Numbered from the stretch's first letter, positions 7,088 to 17,499 are shown. The stretch: DNA of 64,000 bases from Leptospiraceae bacterium (GCA_024233875.1 JACKPB010000003.1:310001-374000), one strand, 5' to 3'. Program-made: numbers and translations. Notes: a model not told the origin generated them from the sequence alone.

Positions 7088-9079
7088 TTATTGAGAAGTA
7101 ATTCGGATCAAAGGAACTACTACTTCATCTATGGATGCTCCTCCGTGAGCAATTACTTTTTCGCCCTCAGAAAGAAATGCATAGTTTTGATTGGAAAGTA
7201 TTGGGAAATAATTCTGAGGCAGTCCCTGATGGTTCCATTCCCTCGCAAAAGAGTATTGTTTGATAGTGTTTTCCCTGATTATAGAGGAATCATACACACG
7301 AACCCTTTCTCCTTTTTCTGAAGGTATCACTCCATCAGATATTCTTCCTTTGCCTATACTTTCAATATTTCCATGATCTGCTGTAATCCAAATGGAATAT
7401 GAATTATCCAATAAGAGCTGAATCAAATTAGACATAAATTTTTTCTCATTCCAAATTTGAATATTTTGAATTAACTCTCTTTGACCAAAATGGTTGTTAT
7501 GCAGGAGCTTATCTATAGTATCTACAACCAAACCGATAACTTTAACATCCTTAGAACTAATTTTATTCTTAAGATCTTCGGGCAGTTCCTCCATACCTAA
7601 ACCTCTATTATAAATCACTTCAGATTTTTTAAATCCTTCCTCTTCCCAAAATTTCTTCCAATAATTCTCTTCATGATTAGTGGTTTTTATTGTCTTTGAA
7701 AATACATTTGGAGTCTTACCTGAGAATATAGCCTGACGTGATACAGAAGTTAGGGTCGGGACCCATGCAAATGTTGCAGACTCCAATAGATCAAAATTTT
7801 GAATATCTGACTTGATTTGATCACGAATTGGGAACCATTGAGTGAGTGCTAGACCATCCAAAACTAAAAGAGCAACCTTCTTTGTCTTTTTTTCCTGCAT
7901 TTGTCTAAGGATAAACTTGGAAATACGGTGAACCATAGGTGGTTCAGAAGAAGATAAGTTAAAAATACTTGAGTAAGAATTTGTCATCCAAGTATCAAAA
8001 TTAGTAAAAACCTTTTCTTCAAACTCTTTATATTGAGACAAATCGATACTTTCCGGATACTTATAGTATTGAAATAAAAGATTAGATCTCATTAAAGCAA
8101 ATTTTAACCAATTTGAATGTAAAGAATCTCCAGTAGGTACTACAGAATCAACCTGTGAAAATAGTTTTTGAATATCTTTTTCAATTTCTTCTTTATTAGT
8201 TTTTCTAATGCCGACATTTACCCAGGAATCTTTCTCCCAATGAGGCGAATCAAAGCGAATGGGCTCTAATCTCTTTTCTAAGAAAAGATTATCCATATAT
8301 ACTTTTATATCCAAATGGTCGAAAGGGATGTGAATAGGACCCGAGTGTTTTAGATTATAAGTATTATCTGAATTATTATCTTGACCATAATTTTCTAGAA
8401 AAATCGGCCAACGCTCCTGAATAAACTCCCAAAAGGCATTGGACTCGGATAGTAGTAGTCGAATAGGCCAGGAACTTAAAAATAACTTATTCTCTAATTG
8501 AGAGAGAAGCCACTCTCTAATTAAATTAGGAAATTGGATTGATTTATAATGGATTGAAAAGAGGAGTTTTAGTAATTCCAATTCATCTGAAATTCTATTC
8601 GCATCAATTTGATATACAGATTTGAGGATATAATCACAGGTAGATTGATCTCCTAATGTTTTGGGTGGATTTCTTGATTGTGCATCAAACAAAAGATCTA
8701 AAAGACTCTTATCCAAAATAGAGATCACCCGATAGCTTAAATTCGGAAAGATAGATCCTAATGAATAGGTAAGTTTTCTTCCTGTCTGAAGAAGATCATA
8801 AGGAAGGAAATTTAGATCTTCATTATCTACTCTTAGGATCACTATCAGATCTGTTTGCTTTCCATCGTCCCATATCTTTCGGTATTTAGATTCATACGCA
8901 TAACGAAACTCAAAAGCATCCTGAAATTCCATGATTTCAAATCCCTGATTCTGCAAGTTTAACGAAAGAACTTCTTCAACTAAAAGTTGATCCTGATCTG
9001 AAACTAATGTAAGTCTGCTTACATTGGGTGCAAAATCTTTCAGGATTCCATCTCGCCAATTCTTTTCTTTGGTGTTCAT
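7088..9079 (-). CDS. pglZ: PglZ, alkaline-phosphatase-superfamily protein of type 3 BREX
   Basis: A 663-aa protein resembling type 3 BREX PglZ along its length. The N-terminal region (WRDGILKDFAPNVSRLTLVSD, then FEFRYAYESKYRKIWD and LPYDLLQTGRKLTYSLG) is typical of the BREX-3 subtype. The C-terminal PglZ domain keeps the metal-site residues in VALLVLDGLALTQW, WITADHGNIESIGKG and VIAHGGASIDEVVVPLI, so the enzyme looks intact. PglZ is the marker gene of BREX phage defence and is needed for host methylation and exclusion, although its substrate is not settled. The usual partners brxF, brxC, pglXI and brxHII are absent upstream, where only pseudogenes are found. This is therefore a remnant locus, unless those genes lie elsewhere. 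Confidence 0.85.
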   Translation of the reverse strand: MNTKEKNWRDGILKDFAPNVSRLTLVSDQDQLLVEEVLSLNLQNQGFEIMEFQDAFEFRYAYESKYRKIWDDGKQTDLIVILRVDNEDLNFLPYDLLQTGRKLTYSLGSIFPNLSYRVISILDKSLLDLLFDAQSRNPPKTLGDQSTCDYILKSVYQIDANRISDELELLKLLFSIHYKSIQFPNLIREWLLSQLENKLFLSSWPIRLLLSESNAFWEFIQERWPIFLENYGQDNNSDNTYNLKHSGPIHIPFDHLDIKVYMDNLFLEKRLEPIRFDSPHWEKDSWVNVGIRKTNKEEIEKDIQKLFSQVDSVVPTGDSLHSNWLKFALMRSNLLFQYYKYPESIDLSQYKEFEEKVFTNFDTWMTNSYSSIFNLSSSEPPMVHRISKFILRQMQEKKTKKVALLVLDGLALTQWFPIRDQIKSDIQNFDLLESATFAWVPTLTSVSRQAIFSGKTPNVFSKTIKTTNHEENYWKKFWEEEGFKKSEVIYNRGLGMEELPEDLKNKISSKDVKVIGLVVDTIDKLLHNNHFGQRELIQNIQIWNEKKFMSNLIQLLLDNSYSIWITADHGNIESIGKGRISDGVIPSEKGERVRVYDSSIIRENTIKQYSFAREWNHQGLPQNYFPILSNQNYAFLSEGEKVIAHGGASIDEVVVPLIRITSQ

Positions 9080-9213
9080 GATTAACCTCTGTTACTCTTT
9101 AAACTTGCAGGCGCTTTTGTGTATGGTGCCGTATTTCCACTTATCCATTATGTATGACATCTATTACTGAAAACCACAGATGGACACGGATGTTTTGTAA
9201 CTTAGGCACAGAC

Positions 9214-9792
9214 TTAGTCATTGCTTGCATCTTGATTTGATAAGACCTTCATGCCTTGTTCGGAAATAAAATATTGCTGCGATTTGCTTCTTGGTTTATC
9301 CGGCTGAGTCATAAGAACCAACCCATTATCAATTAACTTACCCAAAGCAGTTCGGTAATTTCTAGTTCGACTGCCATATCCCAATACCTTCAGTATTTCT
9401 GGTGTACTTTTCTTTGACTGACAGGCAGATAGAATTTTCAGTTCAGTTTCATTTAATCCTTCATGGTCCCCATCATGGATCACTGAATTGGTGTCATGGA
9501 CCCCATCATGGTCCACTGAGTTATGATTCTGGGTCTCAGTCTGAAGTCTCTGCTTCATCACTGGAGCCAGCTCAAAAGTATTTTCATCTATCTGTGATAG
9601 CAACACCTTATTAACCAAACGATCAGCCACTTCCCTACAGGTTTTTGGAGGTTTGTTGAGAACTCCTTTAATATCACTTACTGTAAACTTTTCCTGTTTC
9701 TTGCATGCATAGGCAAAAACGACAGCTTCATCTTCGGAGAGTTGAACTCCGATAGTCTTTTGAAACTTGAAAGTCTCGTCTGTCAGGCTACA
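9214..9792 (-). pseudogene. C-terminal fragment of an unidentified winged-helix protein
   Basis: An open frame without a usable start runs from the stop at 9793-9795 to 9214. It reads LTDETFKFQKTIGVQLSEDE, then VSDIKGVLNKPPKTCREVADRL, VNKVLLSQIDEN and, after a His/Asp-rich linker (VDHDGVHDTNSVIHDGDHEG), a second helix-turn-helix-like part LKILSACQSKKSTPEILKVL. It abuts the broken end of the helicase pseudogene, and the junction is near 9790. I do not recognise the parent family; the two winged-helix-like segments suggest the regulatory tail of a larger enzyme. Confidence 0.5.
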
Positions 9793-9794
9793 TC

Positions 9795-11721
9795 AGAGAA
9801 TGTCTTTCTGTGGCATAGATCTCCTCAAGCTCGCTCTCATCAGTTGCGGAAGTAGTCGTTCACCGCTTGGAAATACATGGAATCATGCCATGATCAGAAC
9901 TGTTCTAAATTCTAACCCTTTGGCGAGATGCATTCTGTTGTAAGTGTGATTTTTGAGGTGAAATCCTTCTGTTTCTAATTCTGTAAATGGAACTCCTAAG
10001 ACTGCAAAGTCTTTTAGCTCTATCCTTTTCTTGATTGCTTCTACCAATACAAGGATTTCTCCGATGTTATATCTCTAGGGAGTATGGATTGAAACCATTC
10101 TCTATTTACATCAATTCACTTTTCTCGTTTTTAAAGATAACAATTTCGGGTTTGGGTCCTCTGAATACGGAAAATGTCAAATCTTGCTTCCGATTTCCAT
10201 CAAAATCAGAAAGTTCTTTATCTAACAATTTATCTGCGGTTTTTAATCTCCTCTGAGGTTCTATAATTGATTCGAAGTGTATAGATCTTCCTTTTATTTC
10301 TATGCCAAGAGCTTTCCATGAAAAGGAATTTGGAAAATACGTTGTCCGAGATCTCCCGAGAAGAAGAGATTTTCTTTATTTTTTTGTCAAACTGGATACC
10401 ATTTCAATTGTGCCGGAGTTAAGTCCTGTGCTTCATCCAAATAACAGCATCAAAACAGATTGTGTTTCTCGTTCCAGATTCTCAGCTATAGAGAAAGTAA
10501 GTGTATCCATTGGAAATGATTTCCTCTCCTCTAGCTCCTTTCTCAATAAAGTGTAATACTCCAAGATCAATTTCCGTTGTGCTTCAGCAATCTTGACCTT
10601 CTACCATTCTCAAAAGGTTTGTATTCTTCCCACTTTTTTAAATCCCATGCAATCAGGATCTGCATATCTCTTAAAGACTAAATTTTTTGGAAGGAGATTG
10701 GATTTGCTATCCATAATTTTTCTAATATCTTCTAATTCTCTAGCATTTAAAATTTTATGCTCGAAACATTCTTTTCAAAAGTTTTTTGCATACAAATCTA
10801 GAGATTGGAATTCGACTCTTTCTCAAGCTTTGGTTCTGTCACTGCCAGTCGGAAAAATTCTGTCTGAGATGGCTCCAGAATCTCGAGAATGTGGCGAACA
10901 GGACTTTATTCTCCTCATTCTCTTTTAATATGTGATACGCTCTATGGATGGCGACAACGGTCTTGCCTGTCCCTGCACTTCGGAGACCCTTACTGGACCG
11001 TTGTATTTTTTCGACCAGTTTCTTCTGTGATGGGTGCAAAATACAGACCATTTGACCAGGTAGCCTCAGAGTGCTTCTTCTAGTTCTTTTTCGTTGGTCA
11101 CCAGCTTAAATCTACGTTGGGAATCCGGATGCTCAAATGGATTTGGTAGGATGGATTCTATTTCCTTTTGATAGGTTTTTTCTTCCCGAATGCAAGATCA
11201 GCAATGCCTCACCCGCTTCCGCAGGCATACTTCTAAATAATCAAAAATAGAGTCCTCATCGGAATTAACTATTTGTGCAATCCAATCTGGAGGCACTCCC
11301 AGTTGGATATTTGTTCAGCGAGACTCTACAAACAATTGTTTGCTTTTCTTTTTTGTCATTTTGAGTTGGAATTCCTTCTTGCTCGGTATGTGTTCCACTT
11401 CGGGAATATTTACAATTTGGACAGCTCCGTTCGGGGTGAACTTCGATCTTTCGTTTTTGTGCCCAGGTATATGCTTTGTCGTGATGATCTACATAGCACA
11501 CAAGAATCGTATCTTCCTTTTTGTGTAACACACATCGGAGATCATCATTCACCGGGATTGTCCAAAATTTTGATCCTTGCTCTATCGATCCGATGGAGTT
11601 TCAAACTAGGATGAGAAGGATTTATCTGTAGATCAAAACAGTGGTCTTTGTTTGTTTTTTGTTCAGGATTGGATAGTTTCTTTAAACTATCCGTAAAAGT
11701 ATCAGCTATGTAAAATTGCAT
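9795..11721 (-). pseudogene. UvrD-type helicase, multiply frameshifted pseudogene
   Basis: Reading the minus strand across frames gives a complete but decayed UvrD/PcrA-like helicase. It has the start MQFYIADTFTDSLKKL at 11721, then VLHKKEDTILVCYVDHHDKA, YTWAQKRKIEVHP, LHPSQKKLVEK, Walker A SAGTGKTVVAIHRAYHIL near 10960, AEAQRKLILEYYTLLRK, motif V-like HLAKGLEF near 9925, and LEEIYATERHSL at the end. At least six frame changes or stops interrupt it. The motif order matches a family of stand-alone UvrD-like helicases whose N-terminus starts with an HHD-containing domain. It is broken beyond expression and points to old turnover of the island. Confidence 0.8.
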
Positions 11722-11829
11722 ACGGAATCCTTTTGATTACAAATTATATTGAAAGGATATTTAAATTTTGGATTGGTTTCATGTATAGTCATAAATCTCT
11801 GTTAAGATTCCTCAATTTTCATTATTCTT

Positions 11830-12790
11830 TTCTCTTAACTTTTTCTTCGATTTCTTTCAAATCATCCAAATCTGCTTGTTTAGCTTCAAAATCTTTTCGT
11901 TTCTTATCAAATTGTTCCTTTCCATTTTAACCTTTTCTTCCATTTGCTCATGAGATATGGAACCGGCATTTTTAGAACTTCTTCATTAAATTGCAAGAAG
12001 TCTATCTACATTTTCTCTCCAAAACTGTAGTGTTAGATCTTTTCTTTCTTTTTATCGTAATTCAGCTGTTTCTAAGAAGATAATAGTCAAACGGTTTAAA
12101 GTATCAATTTCATCTTGTTTCAAATAATTTTTCACTATCAATGTCCTGTTTTCTAACCCGACTCCTCCAGGATGTCAATGCCATATTGGTTCATTTGCAT
12201 CCGCTCTGGACACGATGATTTCTGCGGCGGTTTGTTTGGTAACTGCATACAAAAGCTTGTTTTGAGTTTCAGCAAAAAACAATTGAATTAGATTTATCAC
12301 CCTATAATCACTACTAGCGATAAAAGATCTTTCACTTTTGATAAAACCTTTTTTCGGATGTACATTCTATGATTCTTTCCAGGAGTTCATCAAAATAGTC
12401 AGGTCTACCATCCGGATTCTTTTAGCCTTTCATCATCCATCACAAACCTTTACCGTAAACTCTTTCAGGTTTTGGTTTGCCCAAATCTGAATTGGGGTTC
12501 CAGTTTACTCGAACCCGAAAGCCAATTGCCAATATCATATCCAAGGTAAAAGTGACCTTGTATTGCTTCCATCCGAAGCAGTTGTAAGTAATTCTTTACA
12601 ACTGAATTTTCATCAATTCATTGGCTTTCAATATACTCGAAATATGCTTCCATGTTTGTTTGATGTGTCAAAAAGTTCAGCAATTTGATTTTGATTCATC
12701 AAACAGAGCCATCTCTGGCGTAGAGTGCGACTTTTGCCTTGCCATCAGAAGTATTGTAGATGATTATGTTTTGTTCAATCCACTGCCCAA
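11830..12790 (-). pseudogene. RhuM-family (virulence RhuM) pseudogene
   Basis: Minus-strand translation in changing frames shows the RhuM family pattern: IIIYNTSDGKAKVALYARDG (near 12770-12700), MNQNQIAELFDTS (near 12690), TTASDG, LPWI-YWQLAFGF for the conserved YSLDMILAIGFR segment, VDLTILMNSWKES, and downstream LKQDEIDTLNRLTIIFLETA, MEEKVKMERNNL. Several frameshifts and stops make it non-functional. RhuM proteins are common neighbours of restriction-modification and Fic genes in defence islands; their own role is unclear. Confidence 0.75.
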
Positions 12791-12799
12791 TTCCACACC

Positions 12800-13214
12800 T
12801 TATACACTTCATCACTTCATCACCAGATGATTGATCACCTTGACAACAATCCGTCCGATTCCGGTTTGGAAAGGTCAGGATATCGCTATTTAGACTTGAC
12901 CAGCTTGCTCATCGATCTCTGCTTTTAGGGTAGTTTTAGAGATTTATGGGATCTCCCGCTCTCGAGGAAATAGGCATGTCGGACAAAAAGCTTTCTTCGT
13001 TGTAGTCCGTATCCAAAACCAACAGGCGATTCCTCCGGGTCCATCGGAACGCACCTACTGGAATTCGGATCGAAGATGTCTAAATCTCTTCGTCCGAGAA
13101 AATTTCTATCGGACGAGAGAATCCATTATCTCCCTGACATGCAGTGGTATACACTGCCGCCAGCATTAGCTTGGGCTCGATTCCATGCTTCTAAGTAATC
13201 CTCTGCTGATCGGT
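12800..13214. other. Gene-free stretch in the pseudogene zone
   Basis: Nothing recognisable is seen here apart from possible tails of the flanking pseudogenes. Stop codons are frequent in all frames and there is no clear repeat or hairpin. It is probably decayed coding DNA. Confidence 0.4.
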
Positions 13215-13552
13215 TCAACTTCTCCACATCTTTTTGACTGCTGAAGATGTGACTTCCAACAGGATGTGTTCTCCATTGCGGATTACCAGATCCACTTCCC
13301 TACCACCATTATGCCCTCTATACCTGATATCCAGCTTTTTCATAAAAGTCAAGACTTTGTTCGGAACGTGTCTACATCTTGAATACCCGCGACTTTCCAA
13401 AAGATAGATCTGATCATGTACTTTCGAAAACCTTCTCTCATGGTGATATTAAATGTATCGATCGCCTCAGCTAGTTCATTTAATGAACTAGAGTGCTCTT
13501 CTCTATTTTTCTTCTGGCTTTGAACTACAGTCAAATCATTCTGTGAAATCAT
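13215..13552 (-). pseudogene. Frameshifted coiled-coil/PD-(D/E)XK nuclease-like remnant
   Basis: Two overlapping minus-strand frames form one gene broken by a frameshift near 13350-13400. The upstream part has a coiled-coil segment, SLNELAEAIDTFNITMREGF. The downstream part has YRGHNGGREVDLVIRNGEHI then LLEVTSSAVKK, a PD-(D/E)XK-like core (Asp in REVDLV, Glu in LLEVTSS). The combination resembles small DUF3782-like nuclease proteins found in many bacteria. It is incomplete at the 3' end. Identification is tentative. Confidence 0.5.
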
Positions 13553-13767
13553 CGGGTCCTTTCTCCTTCTATTAGAGAGGTAAAGTCTTCATTTTTTCCG
13601 AGGTTTTCTAGGATCAATCACCTAGTAACTGCATGGGGGTTGGATCTCCGAAGAAAGTGGTTCAGAATGTAAGCCGGTGTCCCCATGAGGCTATCATCTG
13701 AAATTGGTCGAAAAAAATGTCAAGCTTTTTGCTGCTTATTTTATGTTTAGTGGTTTTCCCTGCAGGC

Positions 13768-14110
13768 TTGTCATCCTGAGGTTTCTCGAGAGGATGGTTT
13801 TTCTCAGAAGATCTTTCCTTGGCAGAAAATTCTAGGGTTGCCACTGCGTGGGCTTTCTTATAGTCTACTTTCCATCCTGCAATCTCGTTCGTAATACAAG
13901 AGTCCTTCAGCTCAAATTCTCTCCACAAAAACGGGGGTCGGAAAAGATCCGACACTTCTAAATTTTTTGTTCCGATTTAATAGAAGATTAAAAATATTGA
14001 GTAATGAATTGGTTTATATAGAAATATCACTGTGCCCTCATGCAGACGAAACAGCTACTTTCTGTGAGATCGGATGAAAGATGGGTTTTCATTGAGGGAT
14101 TTGTTGGAGG
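13768..14110. repeat. Dispersed intergenic repeat, copy D
   Basis: Diverged fourth copy of the element at 1733, about 12 kb away: GTCATCCTGAGG, GGGCTTTCTTATAG, CTTTCCATCCTG, GTAATACAAG, GGGGTCGGAAAAGATCCGAC, TTGTTCCGATTTAATAG, AATATTGAGTAATGAATT and CACTGTGCCCTCATGC. It fills most of the gene-free interval between the nuclease remnant and the IS66 fragment. No gene is visible in 13553-14258. Confidence 0.55.
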
Positions 14111-14258
14111 CTCCTTTGAGGCGGATGAATTATTTCCACTTGAACCGTGGAGGAATCCTTTGATTCAAAGAATTGTCACCCTGGGTCGCTCGAAGGTCTT
14201 CCTGTAAAAGATTCTCTTTTTTGTTATTCACCTCGTGTCCTCATTGGCCGGACAGAGG

Positions 14259-14540
14259 CTAGATCAATTCTTTTCTTGATATATCCGGTTTTCCATTTTT
14301 AAAAAAAGGAAATGATCCTTTGCTGAGTTTTTTCATCCAGATACAGAAACCATTTCCATCCCAGTAAATAGCTTTTACGAGCTTTCTAGATCTTCCAAAA
14401 AAGACATATAGAACCTCTTCAAATGGGCTCAGATTCATTTCATACTGAATGATCGACACAAGACCATTCCAGGATTTCCTCATGTCGATTTCAGATGGAT
14501 AGAGGTATATTCTGCATTTCAGAGGATTACGAAATATCAT
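14259..14540 (-). CDS. tnpB: IS66 TnpB accessory protein (probably truncated)
   Basis: A 93-aa protein of the IS66 Orf2/TnpB family, with the signatures MRKSWNGLVSIIQ (usual form MRKSFDGLA), VLYVFFGRSRKLVKAIYWD and GNGFCIWMKKLSKGSF. The normal protein is about 110-120 aa; the usual C-terminal helix after the PWP-like segment is shortened to DISRKELI, so it may be truncated. TnpB proteins are needed for IS66 transposition but are not the transposase. With tnpC missing it cannot drive transposition on its own. Confidence 0.8.
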   Translation of the reverse strand: MIFRNPLKCRIYLYPSEIDMRKSWNGLVSIIQYEMNLSPFEEVLYVFFGRSRKLVKAIYWDGNGFCIWMKKLSKGSFPFFKNGKPDISRKELI

Positions 14541-14799
14541 TTCTAAACCTGATTAGAATTTCAAATTTCCAGTCTTCAGAAATTCGAAACAGAAATATAT
14601 TTCCACCGGTGAACTCAGAAGTTTCTTTGGGAATTTCTATCCAGTCCGGTTGTTTATGATTTGTTTCTACTGTTTGGTATTTTCTGAACCATCCTATGAA
14701 GGTCAGGTAGTTCAGATTATTTTGTCTACAATAGTCTATCTTTGATAGACCGCTCTTTTTCCAAGTGTCGATATGTTCAATTTTCTGATTTTTATTCAT
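14527..14799 (-). CDS. tnpA: IS66 TnpA accessory protein
   Basis: A 90-aa protein with the helix-turn-helix opening IEHIDTWKKSGLSKIDYCRQ and LTFIGWFRKYQ, typical of IS66 TnpA (Orf1), which binds the ends of the element or helps expression. The C-terminal half, WIEIPKETSEF through EILIRFRNDIS, is the standard family tail. It is the upstream gene of the remnant and its 3' end overlaps tnpB, as in intact IS66 copies. Confidence 0.75.
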   Translation of the reverse strand: MNKNQKIEHIDTWKKSGLSKIDYCRQNNLNYLTFIGWFRKYQTVETNHKQPDWIEIPKETSEFTGGNIFLFRISEDWKFEILIRFRNDIS

Positions 14800-14853
14800 C
14801 CTTCAAGAGTAACACAGCAAACAGAACTTTGTAAAGATGGGATGTTTTGACGG

Positions 14854-17499
14854 TTACGTAGGAATCAACAAAACTAAAATTCTATAGTCAGGTATTGTAA
14901 ATGGTATATCCTTGAAATCAAAATTCTCTATATATTTAAGAACATCTTGATACAATTTAATTGTATCAAGATTAGGTTGATTTTCACTTTTAAAAGAATG
15001 GTTAGGTTTGCTTTTATGTAAAAGTCTATTCAGCTCATTAAATAATTGTTCTTCTTCTATAATGTTATATTCTAGATTTGATTTTAATTGTAATCCAAAT
15101 AGAATATTTCCAATAAAACTTGTTTTTTCTGTTAATCTTTCAGAAATCTGAAAAATTACTAATGGATACAATAAATCATCAACTATCGCTATTGATGAAT
15201 TAAACAATAAAGCATCTTTCAAACAAGACTCAAACACTTTATGCCCTACTCCTATCATAGATTTAGATTTATCTAATGTTCTATGAAAGACTATATTATC
15301 ATATTTTTTTCTAAATCCAGGTCCGGTAATCCATTTCTCAGGGGTAAGAAAAGAATATTCATTTGTATCTTTATTAAATAATAATCTTCTATTTTGTTTC
15401 TGAAGCATTGCTTCAAAGAATGTTTTTAGATCTTCAATATCTTTTTTGGGAATAGCATCCAACTCTCCATAGTCAAATCTGAGACTATTCCCTAGGATGT
15501 TTTTTACAGTTAAAATTGCATCCTGATGACCGAAAGTTTTAGTCTTTTCATCAAACCACGTTGAAAATGTTTCTTTTTTAACGTTCTGACTTTCATGAAA
15601 TAATTCTGTGAACATTGAATTATCCGTCATTCCTAAAATCAATTGCATCAAGTCCTCCGGTTCTTCCATGACATTCCCGAATGCATTCATTATAGATTCA
15701 ATTTTAAGATTCAATTTATCCCATATTTTAGATTCGACTGTATCAGGATTTCGAATAGAAATAACTTCAACTGGATTTTTTTGTCCATATCGATTTACTC
15801 TACCTACTCTTTGGTGCAATCGCATGGGATTCCAGGGCAAATCTACGTGAATCAAACTGTGACAATTTCTTTGAAGGTCTATTCCTTCACCTCCGGCTTC
15901 TGTAGAAATTAAAAATCTAAATTCACCTGAGTTAAATCTATCTGAAGCCATTTGTTTTTTAATAGAATACGTTTCAGATTTTTCATTTTTTGTTTTGATT
16001 TCAATTAATTTCTCATCTCCATTTATGAATGTTACTGTATTTCTTCCATATTTTTCTTTTAATTTAGAAAAAAGTAAAGATTGTGTAGCTTTGTATTCAG
16101 TAAAAAATAAAACTGAGCGATTATAAAAATATAAATCTATTATTTCTAATATTTTAATAATTTTAGTTTCTTCTTCAATTAAATCTGCATATAAAATCAG
16201 CTCATCCAAATACACCATTTCATTTTCCATTAGATTTATTGATAAAGATGCTATTTCTTCATCGCTCTCAGAAATTTTATCATAATCTTCTAATTCGATA
16301 TCTTCTAAATATTTGGTCATAATAGTATTAGAATTAGTTGTATTATTAAGTAAATTTAGTTTACGATTGTTCAAAGCCTTTCTGATTGCCGCTACTGAGC
16401 TTGAAGCTAATTTTTGAAGAGTGATTAAGATAAGAGTAGCATACCTCTTATCCCTAAACGAATCCATGTGACTGGCATATGCTTTACCATTAACAATAAA
16501 TTCTGTTAGTTTATCATAAAATGTAGCTTCTTCCTCAGAGTAGTAATAAGTTTCTTGGAATACTTTTACTTTTTGAAATAATTTATTACCGGACATATTT
16601 ACAACAGATTGTTTATTATTTCTGATCATAACTTCGCTTAACCTTTTATATTGAGATTCAATAGATATTTTAGGATCAAAAATATCCGGTCTAAGCAACC
16701 TTAGTAAGGATAAAAAATTAAAATCTTTACCTTTATGAGGTGTTCCTGAGAAAAATATCCTCGATTTAACCTTTCCTTCGTTAATTAATTTTTCTATAAA
16801 TTTATAATTATTAGTTGTATTCCTTTCATCCTTATTGATATGATGGGCTTCATCAATGATTAATAAATCCCAATCTTTAGAATCTAGCATTCTTGAATGT
16901 CTATCATTTATATCAGATCTCATTGTATGAATGGATGCTACTACTTGATCATAAGAATTCCAAAAATCAGTAACTGGTTTATCTAATTCATTTGTATATA
17001 TAGTTAATCTTAAATCAAACATTTCCCTCATTCTATACTGCCATTGGCTTACAAGGGAGGCGGGACATAAAATAAGGAATCTTTTAACAAGTCCTTTTGT
17101 AAGTAAGGGCCAGAGAATGAGACCTGCTTCTATTGTTTTTCCTAATCCTACATCATCAGCTATTAAGTAATTGGAAGGCCACTTTTTCATTACTTGATGA
17201 CAAACCCACAATTGGTGTGGTAGAAGAGTTATTCTAGATAGGGAAAACAATCCCCAACTATCATTTATAGAACGAATGCAATGTGCTGTTGCATGAAGTA
17301 ATACATCAGAAGGGTTATCCCATACTCCCCTTTCAATCTTCTCCTCTAGACTTGATTGAATAAACAATGATAATTTTTCACATTCCTCTAATCCATGCTC
17401 AAAACGAACTATTACAGTTTCATCATTATCTAGTATCACTATTCCTTTTCCAAATTTTGGATGTGATACTTCTTGATTTTTATTTAAATTCATTTTCAA
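14854..17499 (-). CDS. SNF2/RapA-type helicase, last gene of the defence operon
   Basis: An 881-aa SNF2-family double-stranded DNA translocase. Near residue 116 is the Walker A, DVGLGKTIEAGLILWPLL; motif II is LLIIDEAHHINKDE near 216; motif III FFSGTPHKGKDFN near 250; and the C-lobe has LISTEAGGEGIDLQ and HQRVGRVNRYGQ (motifs V-VI, near 540-565). The first 60 residues (VSHPKFGKGIVI, TVIVRFEHG) look like a small beta-barrel as in RapA/HepA proteins. The C-terminal 250 residues are unassigned. Its start overlaps the sacsin-like gene by 4 bp, so the two are translationally coupled and probably work as a pair. SNF2 motors are recurrent in restriction and DISARM-like systems, but the other DISARM signature genes (drmA, drmB) are missing here. 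Confidence 0.85.
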   Translation of the reverse strand: MKMNLNKNQEVSHPKFGKGIVILDNDETVIVRFEHGLEECEKLSLFIQSSLEEKIERGVWDNPSDVLLHATAHCIRSINDSWGLFSLSRITLLPHQLWVCHQVMKKWPSNYLIADDVGLGKTIEAGLILWPLLTKGLVKRFLILCPASLVSQWQYRMREMFDLRLTIYTNELDKPVTDFWNSYDQVVASIHTMRSDINDRHSRMLDSKDWDLLIIDEAHHINKDERNTTNNYKFIEKLINEGKVKSRIFFSGTPHKGKDFNFLSLLRLLRPDIFDPKISIESQYKRLSEVMIRNNKQSVVNMSGNKLFQKVKVFQETYYYSEEEATFYDKLTEFIVNGKAYASHMDSFRDKRYATLILITLQKLASSSVAAIRKALNNRKLNLLNNTTNSNTIMTKYLEDIELEDYDKISESDEEIASLSINLMENEMVYLDELILYADLIEEETKIIKILEIIDLYFYNRSVLFFTEYKATQSLLFSKLKEKYGRNTVTFINGDEKLIEIKTKNEKSETYSIKKQMASDRFNSGEFRFLISTEAGGEGIDLQRNCHSLIHVDLPWNPMRLHQRVGRVNRYGQKNPVEVISIRNPDTVESKIWDKLNLKIESIMNAFGNVMEEPEDLMQLILGMTDNSMFTELFHESQNVKKETFSTWFDEKTKTFGHQDAILTVKNILGNSLRFDYGELDAIPKKDIEDLKTFFEAMLQKQNRRLLFNKDTNEYSFLTPEKWITGPGFRKKYDNIVFHRTLDKSKSMIGVGHKVFESCLKDALLFNSSIAIVDDLLYPLVIFQISERLTEKTSFIGNILFGLQLKSNLEYNIIEEEQLFNELNRLLHKSKPNHSFKSENQPNLDTIKLYQDVLKYIENFDFKDIPFTIPDYRILVLLIPT

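Larger units (their letters stand above)
14259..14799 (-). mobile_element. Incomplete IS66-family insertion sequence (tnpA and tnpB only)
   Basis: The two small accessory genes of an IS66 element are present in the normal order tnpA-tnpB, overlapping by 14 bp. The large transposase tnpC, which should follow tnpB on the left, is absent: 13553-14258 contains only repeat DNA. No terminal inverted repeats were identified. The element lies 54 bp beyond the end of the ten-gene operon and marks the edge between it and the pseudogene zone. Confidence 0.75.

Noticed and set aside
14259..14799. Complete IS66 element
   Set aside because: tnpC and terminal inverted repeats were not found, and tnpB appears shortened.
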